Shown here: positions 1 through 11,990 of the stretch, piece by piece | Position numbering within the stretch: the stretch's first letter is position 1 | Layout of the letters: every line of letters starts with the position of its first letter | Source of the DNA: Clusia tigrina | Lineage: Eukaryota; Arthropoda; Insecta; Diptera; Clusiidae | DNA: 64,000 bases | NCBI GenBank assembly: GCA_920105625.2 | Contig: OV050030.1 | Location: 76,907,400-76,971,399 of the forward strand | Direction of reading: 5' to 3' | The notes under the pieces: model-generated | Database searches by the model: none | Told to the model about the DNA's origin: nothing | The model's input: only the letters and a program-made list of their open reading frames with translations | Made by a program: the position numbers and the translations under genes

Positions 1-1689
1 TTGTAAATATGGGCGTTTGATGGTGCAGCTGTCCGTTTTTCATGCGGATTAGTGTTGGATTTTGTTTGCTCTAACCACGTGTGTTGTTACGATCAGCTGG
101 CTGCTACCTTATTTGGTGCATCAGCTGACTTTTAGGTTTACTGTCTTCATACTCCGGTTGGTAATCTTTATGTAAATATGAATATTTATACGAGTATATA
201 TGTATGTATATGGGAGAGATTTTATATCATCACTTTTTGTTAATTTTTTTTGGTGTGAGAGGATTAGACAGCTTTTGCGTTGAAAGCTCAGGTTGAGTGG
301 AGGGGAACTTTTAATACGCGAGAGCTGGTCTAATATGGGTGCATGTGTGGGTGGATCGAGTGTTAGTGTGGGGTAAATACGTGAGTGCGAGTTGGTAAGG
401 AAAAGGAGAAGAAAAGTGATGATGAAAGGTTAGTAGCTGTCCTTGAAATGGTTGGTTGACCCACAAAGCACAGCTGTTGCCAGGGGGTATGCTTAGTGGG
501 TGGGACAGAGACGGACGGACAGGTTGTGGATAGGATAGTGAAAAGTAGGTTGTCAGAGGGAGAGAGCTGGGAGTTGAAGTACCGGAGGAAACTGATTTTG
601 GAAGTCAGTAAGTAATGCGGAAAATTTTTAAAGAGGAGTCAGATTCTGGATGGCAAGAAAACAAGTGAAATTTACGGTCGTTGTCGTTCGAGTCGTCTAT
701 CTTCATCTAAATCAAGTGCAATTATTTTTTGTGAGAATTTCTGTGCTAGTGTCGTGTTGAAAACGCTGGAATACGATATTTTAATAAATTAAATATATAG
801 AATTATTAAATTGAAAAGAAATGGTATTGAAGTTGTTTAATGCTGCATAAAAAAAGGTAGTTTCGATTTCCTTTCATTGTCGACGAATTAGAAAAGGAAG
901 TGAATGGATACGGATCGACCGCCGAAGACCAGACTCCTCCTACCCAGAGCGGCAAAAATAAAGATAAGTCCAGCGTATTAAGATAAGCATAAGTTCCTAA
1001 ATATAAGTATTTATTTACGTCTTTATTTAAGTTTTCTTTTTGTTGGATGTAAAGCATAAAATTTTTATTTGTTCTGTTAATGAGTAGAATCTATGAATTA
1101 ATTTAAGGCGTTAGGAAAGTGTGATACGGTCTCAACAGAGCGTAGCGGTGGCGCGCTCGGTAAGGATAGTCTACACTGGTCGAGGGAGCTCCTAAGAGTA
1201 GATAGAGGTAGAGCGAAAGCGGGGTTTGAGTTGGCCTTGTTGCCTGAATTAGGCAGCCTATACGCAGTTTAGTGGAGGCCGAAGTAATTGTCTGTGTATG
1301 TGTGTGTTTGTATAAAAAATAAATAAATTATGGTAGGTTAAGGTGGAGACAGGAGGGGGAGGATGAGGAGAGGCTGATCGGGACGGAGGAATCCGGTGGA
1401 GAGGTGAGTGGTATCAAAAATAAATAATAAACGTAGAATAGGTTTAGAGTAGAACTTCATGTTTGCCAAACGATCTGGCACAGCGGGTTGGGAACCCACC
1501 AAAGAACAAAAAAGGAGTGAGCTAGCCAGGGTGTCTGTGCCAGGTATGATGACCATGGGGACGTAACAATTTTGCCAAGGTTTATAAGCTGTATTTATTA
1601 CCGAATATAATGTTCTTTTCTATTATTTTCTATTTTCTAAGGGATTGAGCATTTGCATTAATATTTCTCTGCGATTGTGTTTTAATTTG
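1..1689. other. Region without a recognised gene
   Basis: I find no convincing coding region here. Open frames on either strand are short and resemble no family I know. Around 878-985 the plus strand has a short open stretch with a hydrophilic composition, but there is no start or splice evidence to support an exon. The stretch at 1280-1330 has a short TG-rich run followed by an A/T-rich run, and 1338-1400 is purine-rich. The right edge is the TA target site of the mariner element. Confidence 0.5.
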
Positions 1690-1691
1690 TA

Positions 1692-2977
1692 CGAGGGCGG
1701 ATTGATATTAAAGCTACCTAAGTAGGAAAAAATAATTTTTTTTTCAAACACCATTTATTTCTCAACATAGTCTCCTTTTACTTCGACATACTTAGTAAGA
1801 CGATATTCCAACTTCTTTATACCATCTGAATAATACGATTTCGGGAACCCCTCAAAATACGCGTTAGTTTCGGTAATCACTTCTTCGTTTGAGATGAATC
1901 TTTTTCCTGCGAGCCATTTTTTCAAGTTTGGAAACAGGAAAAAGTCACTAGGAGCTAAATCTGGACTATAAGGTGGATGATTAACCAATTCGAAGTGTAT
2001 TTCACGTAATTTTAGCTTCGTATCTAATGCTGTGTGAACCGGTGCGTTGTCTTGAAGATAGAGCATATTTTCTTCTTTAAATGTGGACGTTTTTCCTTGA
2101 TTGCATCAATCAATTGATCCAATAATGCACGATAATACTTTCCTGTGATTGTGGATCCTTTTTCAAGATAATCGAAGAACAATATTCCGTGTGCATCCCA
2201 AAATACAGTGGCCATAACCTTGCCAGCCGATTTCACTGCCTTCGCCTTCTTCGGAGCACTTCCACCAGCTTCTATTCATTGTTTCTATTGATTTTTGGTT
2301 TCAGGTGTGTAGTGGTGGACCCACGTTTCATCAACAGTTATTAATCGATGCCAAAAATCAACAGGATTACGCTTTATCATGTCCAAACACCGCTGTGAAG
2401 TGGTCTGTCGAACTCGTTTTTGTTCGACACTGAGCAAACGCGGCACCCATCTTGCCGATAGCTTTTTCATATGCAAATGTTCATGCAAAATGTTGAACAC
2501 ACGTTCTTATGATATGTTTACCATTTCAACAATCTCACGCAACTTGACTCGGCGATCATTTATAACGATATCGAGGATTTTCTTGATATTTTCTTCAGTA
2601 ACCACCTCTTTTGGCCTTCCTGTTGATGGTATTGTTCCAGTGCTTGTTCGGCCGCGTTTAAATTCAGCAATCCAATATTTTACCATGTAATCTGACGGAA
2701 CAGACTCACCGTAATGTTTATCGAGCTTTTCTTTTGTCTCTTTCGCCGTTTTCCCTTTCAAATAATAGTGTTTAGTCACTGCACGAAGTCGCTTTTTTCC
2801 ATATTTCAAGAAACACAAAAGTTGCTTACTTCAAACGACTACAACAAATAAACTAATCGATGAATTTGGGTGAAATTTTAACAGCTGACGTTTGACAGAT
2901 CGCACTTTCTAAAAAAAAAGTTTTTGTGTTTGTGCTGCCATCTATCGCTAGGTAGCTTCAATATCAATCCGCCCTCG
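1692..2977 (-). mobile_element. Full-length mariner element, transposase on minus strand
   Basis: This is a Tc1/mariner-superfamily DNA transposon of 1286 bp. Its 29-bp terminal inverted repeats lie at 1692-1720 and 2949-2977, start CGAGGGCGGATTGATATT, and differ at one position. A TA dinucleotide flanks each end (1690-1691 and 2978-2979), which is the target duplication expected for mariner. The length matches the family norm of about 1.3 kb, so both ends are intact. The near-identical TIRs suggest the insertion is not very old, but the transposase gene inside is dead. It could still be moved in trans if a related transposase is active. Confidence 0.95.
1755..2818 (-). pseudogene. mariner transposase, D,D34D type, inactivated
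   Basis: The relic encodes a mariner transposase, which cuts and pastes the element in the nucleus. The N-terminal helix-turn-helix part (about 2507-2818) is followed by the catalytic part with DETWVHHY (first Asp), DNAPVHTA (second Asp) and YSPDLAPSDFF (third Asp). The second and third Asp are separated by 34 residues, the mariner D34D spacing. It is broken by an in-frame TAA at 2507-2509, two further in-frame stops (TAG at 2285-2287 and a TGA three codons on, at a position where relatives carry Trp), and a frameshift near 2066 just before the second Asp. The start is taken at the Met at 2818, about 130 bp inside the TIR. No intact copy of this family is in the window. Confidence 0.92.
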
Positions 2978-2989
2978 TATGAATAATAC

Positions 2990-3640
2990 TACAGGAAAAA
3001 TCAAAGGACCACGCAGGAGCAGCTTTCTATGTCGCCTTTTGCAAAAGGGATCCAGAGCTGCAGGCAGGAAAGCAGAAACCCCGGACGCCGTGCAATGCAG
3101 CAGCTGGCTTTAAATGCAATGCGTGGTCCGATTAGGACGCCGGAAAAATATGAAAGGGGTAAGTTTAAAAAATATAGAATATCATGAAGCATCAATAATA
3201 ATACATTTTACGCGAACAGTTCCTTGGCCACTGGAAAAACCAGCTGTAGAGCCGACCACGGAAAATAAGAGTGGATCAGCTCTAACAGGGGGAGGCCCAC
3301 TGACATTAACAGGTTTAACAACAGAGATGGAGGAGCAAGCGTTCTCAACCTTTGGGGGCAGCAGCTGTAGAAGGAATATAAGTCATGTTAGGGTATCAGG
3401 TAATGTAGTGAATTGAACTGACTTTCGTGCATGTTCATTGTAAATTATGTATACTATTGAACTAGTTTCAGGCAGGAAAGATGTCGCTTCATCGGTGTTG
3501 CTAGAGAGCGTGGGAGAAAACCATAGGTTTCCTTGCAGAAGACGATGAAGTGGAAGTAGTTCACGGAGAAGAGATGAGGAATAAGACACTCTCAACACCA
3601 GTCAGTACTTCTGCAGCAGGAGACGACGCTTCAGCAGAGT
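2990..3640 (+). pseudogene. Myb/SANT-like DNA-binding protein relic, PIF/Harbinger-accessory type
   Basis: Plus-strand fragments here resemble the Myb/SANT-like accessory protein encoded by many PIF/Harbinger transposons, which helps the transposase reach the nucleus and the element ends. Visible pieces are KRDPELQAGKQKPRTP, then in another frame MQQLALNAMRGPIRTPEKYE, then SALTGGGPLTLTGLTTEMEE and an acidic tail containing DDEVEVVHGEEM. A good GTAAGT donor at 3159-3164 and an AG acceptor at 3218-3219 would bound a 61-nt intron. A second possible intron runs from about 3402 to 3464. The pieces sit in different frames with stops between them, so the gene is dead. The assignment rests on remembered family features and is tentative. 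A T-run at 3641-3652 ends the readable part. Confidence 0.45.
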
Positions 3641-3839
3641 TTTTTTTTTTTTTGATCAGAGGATGTGTCTTCTCCACCAACAACCCAACTACGTCGTATT
3701 CTGCACGGAAATTCTTCACTCCTGAAGAGATGAGTAGAAGCATAGAAAAAGGCAACTAAATCCAGGAGCGCGATTTACATAAGATTGCACTTCCTTTATG
3801 TTTAATATTCCAGTATTGTTTAGCGGGCTCCATTATATC
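3641..3839. other. Short unassigned spacer
   Basis: This stretch joins the Myb-like relic to the truncated LINE. It opens with a T-run at 3641-3652. I recognise nothing else in it. Confidence 0.4.
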
Positions 3840-5508
3840 TCAGCTCAATATTCCAAGGAAATTGCTTTATGTGCATTCTTAGATGTCGAGGGCGCCTTTG
3901 ATAATACCGGTTACGCCTCTATACAGGGGGCTATGCTCTGCAAAAGTATCGATAGACCGACTGTTGGGTGGTTTAAAATGATGTTTAAAAGTAGAGAAAT
4001 TAGCTCATCTCAGAGAGGCGAGGCCGTATCAGTCAACGCAATGAAAGGCTGTCCCCAAGGCGGTGTGTTGTCACACCTTCTATGGTCTTTAGTTATTGAC
4101 GATCTCTTAGTCAAACTACAAGGGTTAGGCTTCGAGGCAATTGGATATGCTGACGATCTTGCTGTCATTATTAGTAGCAAGTTTGAAAGAACAGTATCCG
4201 ACATTATGAATCAGGCTCTAGCCTTCATCTCAGAATGGTGTCGCGCAGAGGGTTTATGCATGAATCCTAGCAAAACCATTCTCGTTTCTTTTATAAACAG
4301 ATTAAAATTGAACCTTGGTAATAGCTGTTGAGGAAATCAATATAGAATATTTCGATGAGGTTAAATATCTAGGTGTAGTTCTGGATAAGCGACTGAATTG
4401 GAACTCTCACCTACACTCGGTGATAAACAAAGCCACAAGAGCAATGTGGGCATGTCGAAGTCTCTTTGGTAGAACATGGGGTCTAGACTCAAAAATGATA
4501 CACTGGATGTATGTAATGATGATTAGACCAATCAATACCTATGCATCCTTTGTGTGGTGGCCCAAGACAACAAAAGAATCTGGAAAGAAAATACTTACAA
4601 GATTTCAAAGGCAGGCTTGCGTGGCAATCACCGGTGCCATGCGAAACTGCCCAATCGCTGCTATTGAGGCCATAATAGGACTATCCCCACTTCAAGAATT
4701 CGTGAATAAATGTGCTGCTAGAAGCGCATTAAAGATGAAGATCTTGTCTAGACAAGAGCCTCATGACTATGGTCATTTCAATATTGTAAATAACATAACA
4801 TATCAAAACATAATCTGGTCAATAACGGCAAACCTGAAAACGGGTATCAAGGGCGCACACATAGCTATCTATTCAGATAATCAAGCTGCATTACAGGCAT
4901 TAGCTTCATATTCTTTAGAATCGAAACTGGTGGAAGAATGCTTCAACAACCTACAATCTCTAGGGGCAACAAATAAGGTTCCAATTTGCTGGGTCCCGGG
5001 CCACTCGGGGATTGAAGGCAATGAAATTGCTGACGAGCTGGCTAGGGCCGGTTCCGCAGCAAGCTCCAGGGTAGATAACTGGGAACATAGTCTCAGAATG
5101 TCACACTGGGAAGGGATAGAGGGTCTTCGCCAAGCCAAAAGACTGGTAAGGCCATTCACCTACAATAAAGAATTGCGCAATATGTGCAAAGCAGACATAG
5201 GAAAAATAGTAGGTTTTCTATCAGGTCATTATTACCTGAAATATCACCTGACTAGATTCCACATTCTTGAGGATACGGAGTGCCAGCTCTGTCTAGAAGA
5301 AGAGGAAACCACGGAACACATACTGTGCAACTGCATTGCGTTGGCAAGAACCAGAATGAACATATTCCACCGCGACCAGCTGGTTCTGGAAGAATTAAAG
5401 AATGCTCCTGTTATGGACATTCGCAAATTCATCCATAAAGCGGAAAATATAATGAAGGAACATGACTTTCAGCTACTTACTTTCTCTAGAGCAGGAACAT
5501 CTAGGTAG
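3798..5508 (+). pseudogene. LINE ORF2 fragment: reverse transcriptase, partial RNase H, C-terminal knuckle
   Basis: RT motifs are clear: ALCAFLDVEGAFDN (motif A), GCPQGGVLSHL (motif B) and GYADDLAVI (catalytic YADD). A frameshift near 4315-4331 moves the reading to a second frame, which carries the thumb region (YLGVVLDKRLNWNSHL). It then carries the second half of RNase H (IYSDNQAALQAL; WVPGHSGIEGNEIADELA) and ends in a C-X2-C-X8-H-X2-C-X-C knuckle near 5280-5335. The first half of RNase H, with the DGS and glutamate catalytic residues, is missing: around 4770-4855 the sequence jumps from the RT tail straight to the SDNQAA strand, so there is an internal deletion. The element cannot be functional. 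Confidence 0.85.
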
Positions 5509-5732
5509 AAAAGAACCTGATAAATTATTGTGACGATTTGACATCACCAAACGGACGAAATGCTATGGCATTACGGAAGAAACGCCGGTACTAAACCTAT
5601 AGGGCATAGTAGATAGGACAATTGTGATCACATGGATCATTGATGACAAATGTAGTATGACACAAAAGATCTTTTATGTCGCAGTGTCGGCCATTGGGCA
5701 AACTACTAAAGCTAAATTATTATTATTATTAT
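3840..5732 (+). mobile_element. 5'-truncated LOA/R1-like LINE
   Basis: This is a non-LTR retrotransposon that keeps only its 3' part: the RT core from motif A onward, a damaged RNase H domain, a C-terminal zinc-knuckle-like segment and a 3' tail. The tail is a short run of ATT repeats at 5714-5732, a simple-repeat end typical of LOA, I and related LINEs. ORF1, the endonuclease and the first RT motifs are absent, as expected from incomplete target-primed reverse transcription. Related copies lie at 18729-23620 (minus strand) and at the right edge of the window. Confidence 0.85.
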
Positions 5733-5799
5733 CCGCACCAAACAGCCAAATTCATCGAAACGTGACTACTAGTTCCTAAAAAGTAACAATTTTATCAGT

Positions 5800-8516
5800 G
5801 CGCAGCTAGTCCCCTTCAAACGAAGAAAAGGAACAGCAGACGCTCTCTTCTTTATAGATCATCAAATAACAACAAACTTCTCATACAAAAACCATATATC
5901 CATTCTCTCTAGAGAATTTGAAAGAGCTTTTGACCCCCTCGGCGACCACGCTATCGTTGATCAACTAAAAGAATGGAAATTGGGCCCTAAACTATTAATC
6001 TTCATAATCTCATTATTATTCAACAGAAAATTTAAAGTCAGAATAAACCGCTACTACTCCAAAACTTTGCCACTGATAAACGGTATCCCACAGGGATCTC
6101 ACCTATCAGTCGTAGTATTCCTCATAGCATATGAAAAACTTAACACAAAAATAATAAGCAACTCAACATTCAACCATTGAATTTACGCAGATGGTCTATA
6201 CATCATCATAAGTCATAAAAATCAAGGCATATAACAAATCAAGATAAACACACTATTTGCCAAAATAACAAGCTGGTGCAATATCACGGGCTCAAAATTC
6301 TCCTTATCTAGAACTAAAGCCATACATATATGTAGAAATCAAAAATGCACCCCTATAGACATACTCGTACATATAAATATTAACAAAACTGTATATGTAA
6401 ATGATTTGAAATTCTAGGAATTATATTCAACACAAAATAAAAATTTACAACACATTAGCTATCTTAAAGAAGCACTAACTCAATGGTGCCCAAGCCCTAT
6501 ACACTTGGTGCACATTTGTTTTTGAAAATGCACTTAGGCATAGGCTGTGTATTCTGATACACAGACACAGCAGTCCGCAGTAAGCAATACGAAATACACA
6601 ACGAATTTTGCCTTTTTAGCTTCTTATGGTTCTTCCTTGCCTATACCAGAGTGTGAAGCAACAACACTTTCGAGTGCTTTGTTGGTACTCATTGACGACA
6701 GTGAAACTCATCGTAATTTGGTTTTTGTCTAACGCATGATATCGTTAAAAAATTTTTTTGCAGGTTTGGATTCATAAGCACTTCAAAAAATCTGTGTTTG
6801 TTCAAGGTTTCAAATACAAACTATGCTAATTTTGCAAAATGGATAGCATATCTTCAAAATAGAAGTGGGAAAAATATTGGTTTTTTACTCGTATTTTTAA
6901 GGCTGAATCAAATAATTCAGACGAACGAAGAAGTACCATATTGAAAGGCATTTTAGAACATTTCATGCAGTTTACGTTGCTGATAAGATAGCTGTGGCTC
7001 AAATAAATATTCTTTGCTTCACAAAGAAATTTTAAGTTTGTTTTCTATGTGCAAGTGCTTTTTCAAAATTAAAATTAATGAAAATCAGGCACAGAAGTAG
7101 AGTAAGCAACGAGAATTTGGAGGCTCTATTAAAACTGTCTACAAGTGACGTTAACATAATTTTGGAAGCTTTATTGAAAGGATCGTGGCAGATTCAAAGG
7201 AAATTTGTGATGATGAATGAAGTTGGTTTCTTCATTATACATAACTTTTCAGGAAATGTAATTTGCTTTTTTTCCCACTGTACGTTTTCAAATAAATTGT
7301 TTTTTCACTTCCATAAGAAACTTTTGGACTAGCTAATCGACTAAACCTGATCAAATGTATAAGTAGTTATCACAGTAATACTCACCCAAACACTACTATA
7401 AACATCATATAATCAATATTAGTTTCCAAAATCGAATATGGACTTGCGATCTACGGACATACCTCTAAAGCAAACCTCAGGAAAATTTAAACAATCTACA
7501 ACGCCTCTGCACGATATGCACTGGGTGCCTTTCGTACAACACCACTGAAAATTTTACAAACATAATCCAGACTAAGCACACTCCGCGACAGAATAAATGT
7601 ATGCACAATGAAACTTACAATAAAACTACTAAAGCCAACGGAACAACAACTTCTACCCTACAAATACCACGTGAGCAAAGCTACGTGGATAGGATAAACC
7701 AAGCTATCCTCCAAATCGAGCTCGAATCATGATCACGGAAAAAGTTTATTTCTTACCGACCACCATGGTTTCTCCAAAAAATCAGCATCGTCACCTCTTT
7801 AATGCACGTCCCAAAGCAATCCACAAGTCACCGAGCCTATCAAATAGCTTTCAACAATAAAATGGAAATGCATAACGCAAACAACCGCGTTTTTCACTAC
7901 ACCGATGGGGCGAAATTTGAATCTGGTGTTGGCTATGCAATTGTGAACAGCAATTACAAGGCCGCACAATAACACAACTCAATAATAATTGCTCAATTTT
8001 TACTGTCGAAGCAGAAGCGGGGCTTGACGCTGTGAAACTTAAAAAATCGAAAAGGCAAGCACATCATTTGTTCCGACCTACAGTCCTGCATCAAAGCCAT
8101 TATAAACACTTCCCATGATACTATATGCGATATCCGTGATATTCTCTCACAACACGCAAACAAAATTAAACTAATATGAATCCCCGGGCCCGCTGGAATT
8201 CAAGGAAATAGGAGAGCCGACGATCTAGCAAAATTTACCTCCACAACTCCAATAATAAAAAATCCACCCAACACAAAATGGACATCATGCGAGCTATATT
8301 GAACCACTATATCTCAAAGAATCAACATATTATAAACCAATTAAGACGCCTGAAACCATTTAGTGGAAATACAATTTATTGCCATTCATTAAAAGTGCCG
8401 AAAAAGCAAAATCACCATGCTGTACGAGTTTGGTATGCAAATTATTACCAACGAGAAGCTACTTCGGAAAGCTGACGTACTCGACAAATTGGAGAGAATT
8501 ATTAATGGACAACAGT
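5800..8516 (+). pseudogene. I-clade LINE ORF2 relic (RT and RNase H), split by an insertion
   Basis: The RT part (about 5810-6480) shows LFFIDHQITTNFSYK, a motif-A-like LSREFERAFD and the motif-B stretch NGIPQGSHLS. In the catalytic motif YADD has become YADG, and a TGA stop lies at 6178-6180 just before it. After the inserted block at 6481-7326 the same protein resumes (NRLNLIKCISSYHS, then ISKIEYGLAIYGHTSK). It continues into RNase H with HYTDGAKFESGVGYAI near 7895-7945 and AGIQGNRRADDLAKF near 8195-8240. Many stops and frameshifts follow. The pattern is that of the I clade, in which RNase H follows RT. The left limit is uncertain: readable homology begins near 5800, and 5733-5800 is unassigned. 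The copy is old. Confidence 0.75.
6481..7326 (+). mobile_element. hAT-like DNA transposon relic inserted in the I-clade RT
   Basis: The reading frame of the host LINE stops at 6480 and resumes at 7335, so this 846-bp block is an insertion. Its left end, CAATGGTGCCCAAGC, resembles hAT inverted repeats, which often start CAGTGG. The flanks CACTAACT (6473-6480) and GACTAGCT (7327-7334) match at 6 of 8 positions, consistent with a diverged 8-bp hAT target duplication. Inside, near 6765-6850, a broken frame reads like a BED zinc finger (a W-x-H-F-K-like stretch followed by C-x-F-C-K-M). The right end shows only a weak inverted repeat. The superfamily call is tentative, but the insertion itself is well supported. 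Confidence 0.45.
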
Positions 8517-8690
8517 AAAAACAACAGGCGAAATAGAGACCGTAATGTAAATTTTTTATTTTAATGCAAAAAAGGGTCAATTTAAATTGTTTTTTGCTTT
8601 TATTTCAGAAGTAAAACAAATAAAATTCAAAGCTATCTGTTACAAAGTAGAATCCAGGAAAACCCAGATAGGGTAACCGAGTTCTTGAAG
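8517..8690. other. 3' flank of the I-clade relic, no gene
   Basis: This is AT-rich sequence following the RNase H relic. No coding or repeat structure is recognised. Confidence 0.4.
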
Positions 8691-9640
8691 CAGCTCAGTT
8701 TTTTTTTCCGCACCACCCAAGAGTGTGAGATTTTTACTCACTAAAACCACCTCCCTAACCTAACAGTTACGCTAAGCCTCAAAGGCCTGATAGCGATTTA
8801 TTAAAGGTATTAAACATATATACAAAGATAAATACTCACGGTGTAAAAGAAAAAGTGTAATTTCAATTTCACCATATGTTTGGATTCATTCAAACAAATC
8901 ACTCCGAAACTAAATTGAAATCATAACACACTACGAAACGGCGCAAAATCTAAATAGTTCCGATTACAAGGATGCAGATACAAGGGAGTGAAATTCCTTG
9001 TTCTTCTTGCAGGAGCATTAAAGTGGAGAATGCTAAGCAAAAAACTACTTTTTATTTCACCACTCATGAGTTTAAACACAAAACATGCATTAAGCATAGT
9101 TCTACGAGTTTTAAGAGAGGGGAGACGAATAAGTTTAAGACGACTCACATAAGAGGGAAGTTGAAAATTGGAGTTCCATGTAAAGGACCGTAGGCAAAAC
9201 AATAAAAACCGCTTTTGATCTGATTCAATAGCATCAGAGTAACAGACATATCTAGGACACCAAACAACACTTACGTATTCTAATGATGGGCCTACCAGGG
9301 AAGTGTACAGAAGTTTGGTAATAAAGGGGTCTTTGAACTCCTTTGCCCAGCGTTTTGTGAAGCCTAGAATCAGAGAAGCTTTGTTAACTACAGTTGCAAC
9401 GTGTTTACCAAAAGTAAGTTTTTGGTCAAAGGTCACACCTAAGTCGCACATATGATCAACGGATAACAATGGTTGATTGACAATGAAGTAAGGATGAGCA
9501 GAGTGGGATGATTTGGAAAAATACATATTTGTGAATTTCTTGTAGTTTAGTTGCATACAATTTATGTTGCACCTGTCACCAAGATCATTTAAATCATCGT
9601 GAAGCAACTGCAATTCAATAGGGTTATTAAATGACTGCGA
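8690..9640 (-). mobile_element. 3' end of a CR1/Jockey-group LINE
   Basis: This minus-strand block holds the C-terminal part of a non-LTR reverse transcriptase (8921-9613) and about 230 bp of 3' untranslated sequence. Everything upstream (endonuclease, RT core) is absent. The coding homology ends abruptly near 9620, where unrelated sequence begins, so it is a 5'-truncated insertion. Confidence 0.7.
8921..9613 (-). pseudogene. LINE reverse transcriptase C-terminal fragment
   Basis: The 230 codons are uninterrupted. They contain the RT thumb and C-terminal region seen in CR1/Jockey-group LINEs: a CDLGVTFDQKLTFGKHV stretch, then NKASLILGFTKRW, TSLVGPSLEYVSVVW and a long arginine-rich tail. The catalytic domain is missing, so no enzymatic activity is possible. 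The lack of stops over 690 bp implies a rather recent insertion compared with the I relic next to it. The annotated Met is simply the first ATG inside the truncated frame. Confidence 0.72.
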
Positions 9641-10489
9641 TTTATTAGGGTTATTAAATGAGTTGAACAGTGTGGACCCACCAGTTAAGAGTGAATGTGA
9701 GTATGTCGTCGTCGTATGAGTATGTCGTCCATTGCAAACTAATTATTTTCTGATTAAGTTTGGACCGACGAAAAGCGCTATGTGCGAAAGAAGGCTGCAT
9801 TAAATAAAATACAGGTCGGGGAACAGTGAGGTGGAACCAAACCAACTTCATGGTCTTTATCATCTGCTTTTTGGTGTCCGCCCTCAGAAAAAATCGCAAG
9901 CAAGCGCTGAGTTTGCACGATGGGCGGAATTCCAAATGGTTGTCTTGTCGATAGCAAAGAGGTGGAAAGCAAATCGAAAAGATACTTAAATGCCGGTTTG
10001 TTCAGTCTGTACTATTGTTGAAATCTAAACAAAATATACAAATTTATTAAACAGTTTTTTAGAAGTTTCTCAATCTTCCCTGAAATGCAAACTGCTCGTT
10101 CCTGAATAATTGACTCTTCTTCACTCAAAAGTCTTAGCGCTATACTATACGTATTTTTAAAAAAATTGTATCTTTATGCTTTAAAATATCAGTATTTTGA
10201 TTTTCAATTAAACTTTTAATACTTTCGCACTTTTATTCACAGTTGTCAAAATTTAAAATGGTTTCGTCCGAATTCGCTGATTCGAAAAGAAATTTTATTG
10301 GTGCGAAAATTTAAAAGGTATTTATATTTCGGACGAATAAAAAAATGCGAGGCGAATTATTTTCCACACCAAACTCCCGATAAGGCCGAATATAGCAATA
10401 TAGCAACAATTATTCTATGAGATCATTACCGCAAAACACCGTCCAAAATAAACAACGAACAGAATGGATGGAAATAGTTAATATTCAGG
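9641..10489. other. Region without a recognised gene
   Basis: Two overlapping minus-strand open frames of 93 and 64 codons cover 9654-9972. They read like a short conserved stretch (KTMKLVWFHLTVPRPVF), but I do not recognise a family. 9980-10400 is AT-rich and shows a local near-direct repeat of ttcgtccga/ttcggacga-type words (10262-10340). Nothing functional is supported. Confidence 0.35.
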
Positions 10490-11990
10490 GAGAAGAGGAC
10501 GCAAATTTTTATGAAGAGCTCAATTAATCAATTAATAAAAAATCAATTAATAAAAATAAAGGAAACTTCTAAACTGTCTAATACTACAGGTTCTCCGAGA
10601 AGCGTAATGAAATCAAGTGTCTTAAAAGAAACTACTTTAAGAATACTAAACACAACAAGAAGTTTCAGCTTGATCACTGGATTAAAAAACATATATTACG
10701 AAAAATAACCCTTTTCCTTTAAAATTCCAAAAACAAGGCACGATTTCCTGGAAAATTACATATTTGCAAATTACGATGCCATAATAGGGCAAGGCTTCCA
10801 AACCAATTATCAATTCAAAACGTAAATACTTAGAAATGTATGACAAAACCAATTCTCGAAGAAATGGAAAAAGATGAAATCCACAGATCTCCCAATATAC
10901 TCATCAAATCAAATTCAGAAATGTTGAGACAGGGCAAAATAAAAGAAAGTAACTCCACATATAATAGTCCATTGTGGGTTGTACCCAAAAAACAACATAA
11001 TTCAGGGAAAGACAAAACGGCATAATTCAGAAAGAAAAAAAAATCATCAACTGTTATATTTGCTCAGGAGTCATGTACGATAAAAATCCAATAAAAAAAA
11101 AAAAATCGCATTCACAAAATTTTATCACATTGTCACTTATGTTAATAGCAAACTCTTATTGACAAATTCTACAAGCTTTCTTTTCTCTAGAAGACACAAA
11201 TAGTCAAAGAATTATCGAAAAAATTGGACTTTACATCTCCCTTAAAAAATGAAGGAAACAATTTACGACAGTGAATTCAATAGAACAATTATTAAAGAAT
11301 TACCTAAAAACGAGAGAATATCCGTTCATTTCGTTCAGCCAAATGCCATACTTGTAATTCAGACATGGAAACTCTTAAAAATACTATAACCGATAAAATC
11401 TGAGCATTCAACTTTGAAAATAAAATACCAATTAAAGAGCAAATGTACAAAACTATAGAATGTTATAACAATACATACCATACAACAATAACAACTTCAC
11501 CATTAGAAGCAGAAAATGGAAAAATAGAAAATACAATCCTGAGGAAAAGGATTGGTGACAGAAAGGAAAAAGTTATTGCAAAAAAAAAATATAAAAAACG
11601 GGTGAACTATGCAGAAAATAGAGAAGTTGTATTTACAAAAAATTTCGCTAATCTAAGCCAAAATTTTAAATACCAAATGATACTCCATGCAATAAAGCAA
11701 CAAGATATTATGGAAGCTCTACAGGAATTTGGAAGATTGGCAAAGCTAATAGAGGACAACAATTTACGATTATTGGTCTTTAAACGAAATCGATACCATC
11801 ACTGACTCAATTATACCACATAGAATAAAAAGAGATCTTCTAAACCTTTGAGAAAAGGCAATGAAATGCATGTACGATACATTCGTCGATGACTATAGCG
11901 AATGCATTGAAGCACACTGTTCAGTCACTGACTCTAACAATCATAAATTGATAAACACCGTAAACCAACAAATAATAACATAGGGGAACA
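10490..11990 (+). pseudogene. Errantivirus-type (Ty3/gypsy) retroelement relic: pol pieces and start of env
   Basis: Scattered plus-strand fragments match insect errantivirus-like gypsy elements. Near 10840-11025 a frame contains [20 protein letters not shown], the N-terminal RT segment of this group. 11250-11450 and 11443-11700 read like the end of integrase (IKELPKNERISVHFVQPNAI, then CYNNTYHTTITTSPLEAE). Downstream, near 11800-11850, a frame carries a basic HRIKRD stretch at the place where the envelope precursor would be cleaved. Large parts of RT, RNase H and integrase are missing, and stops and frameshifts are numerous, so nothing can be expressed as a protein. No LTRs were identified. 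This is an old endogenous copy. Confidence 0.6.

Noticed and set aside
878..990. Possible host exon encoding a hydrophilic peptide (VDELEKEVNGYGSTAEDQTP)
   Set aside because: There is no start, no clear splice sites and no recognisable family, and it is too short to support a gene.
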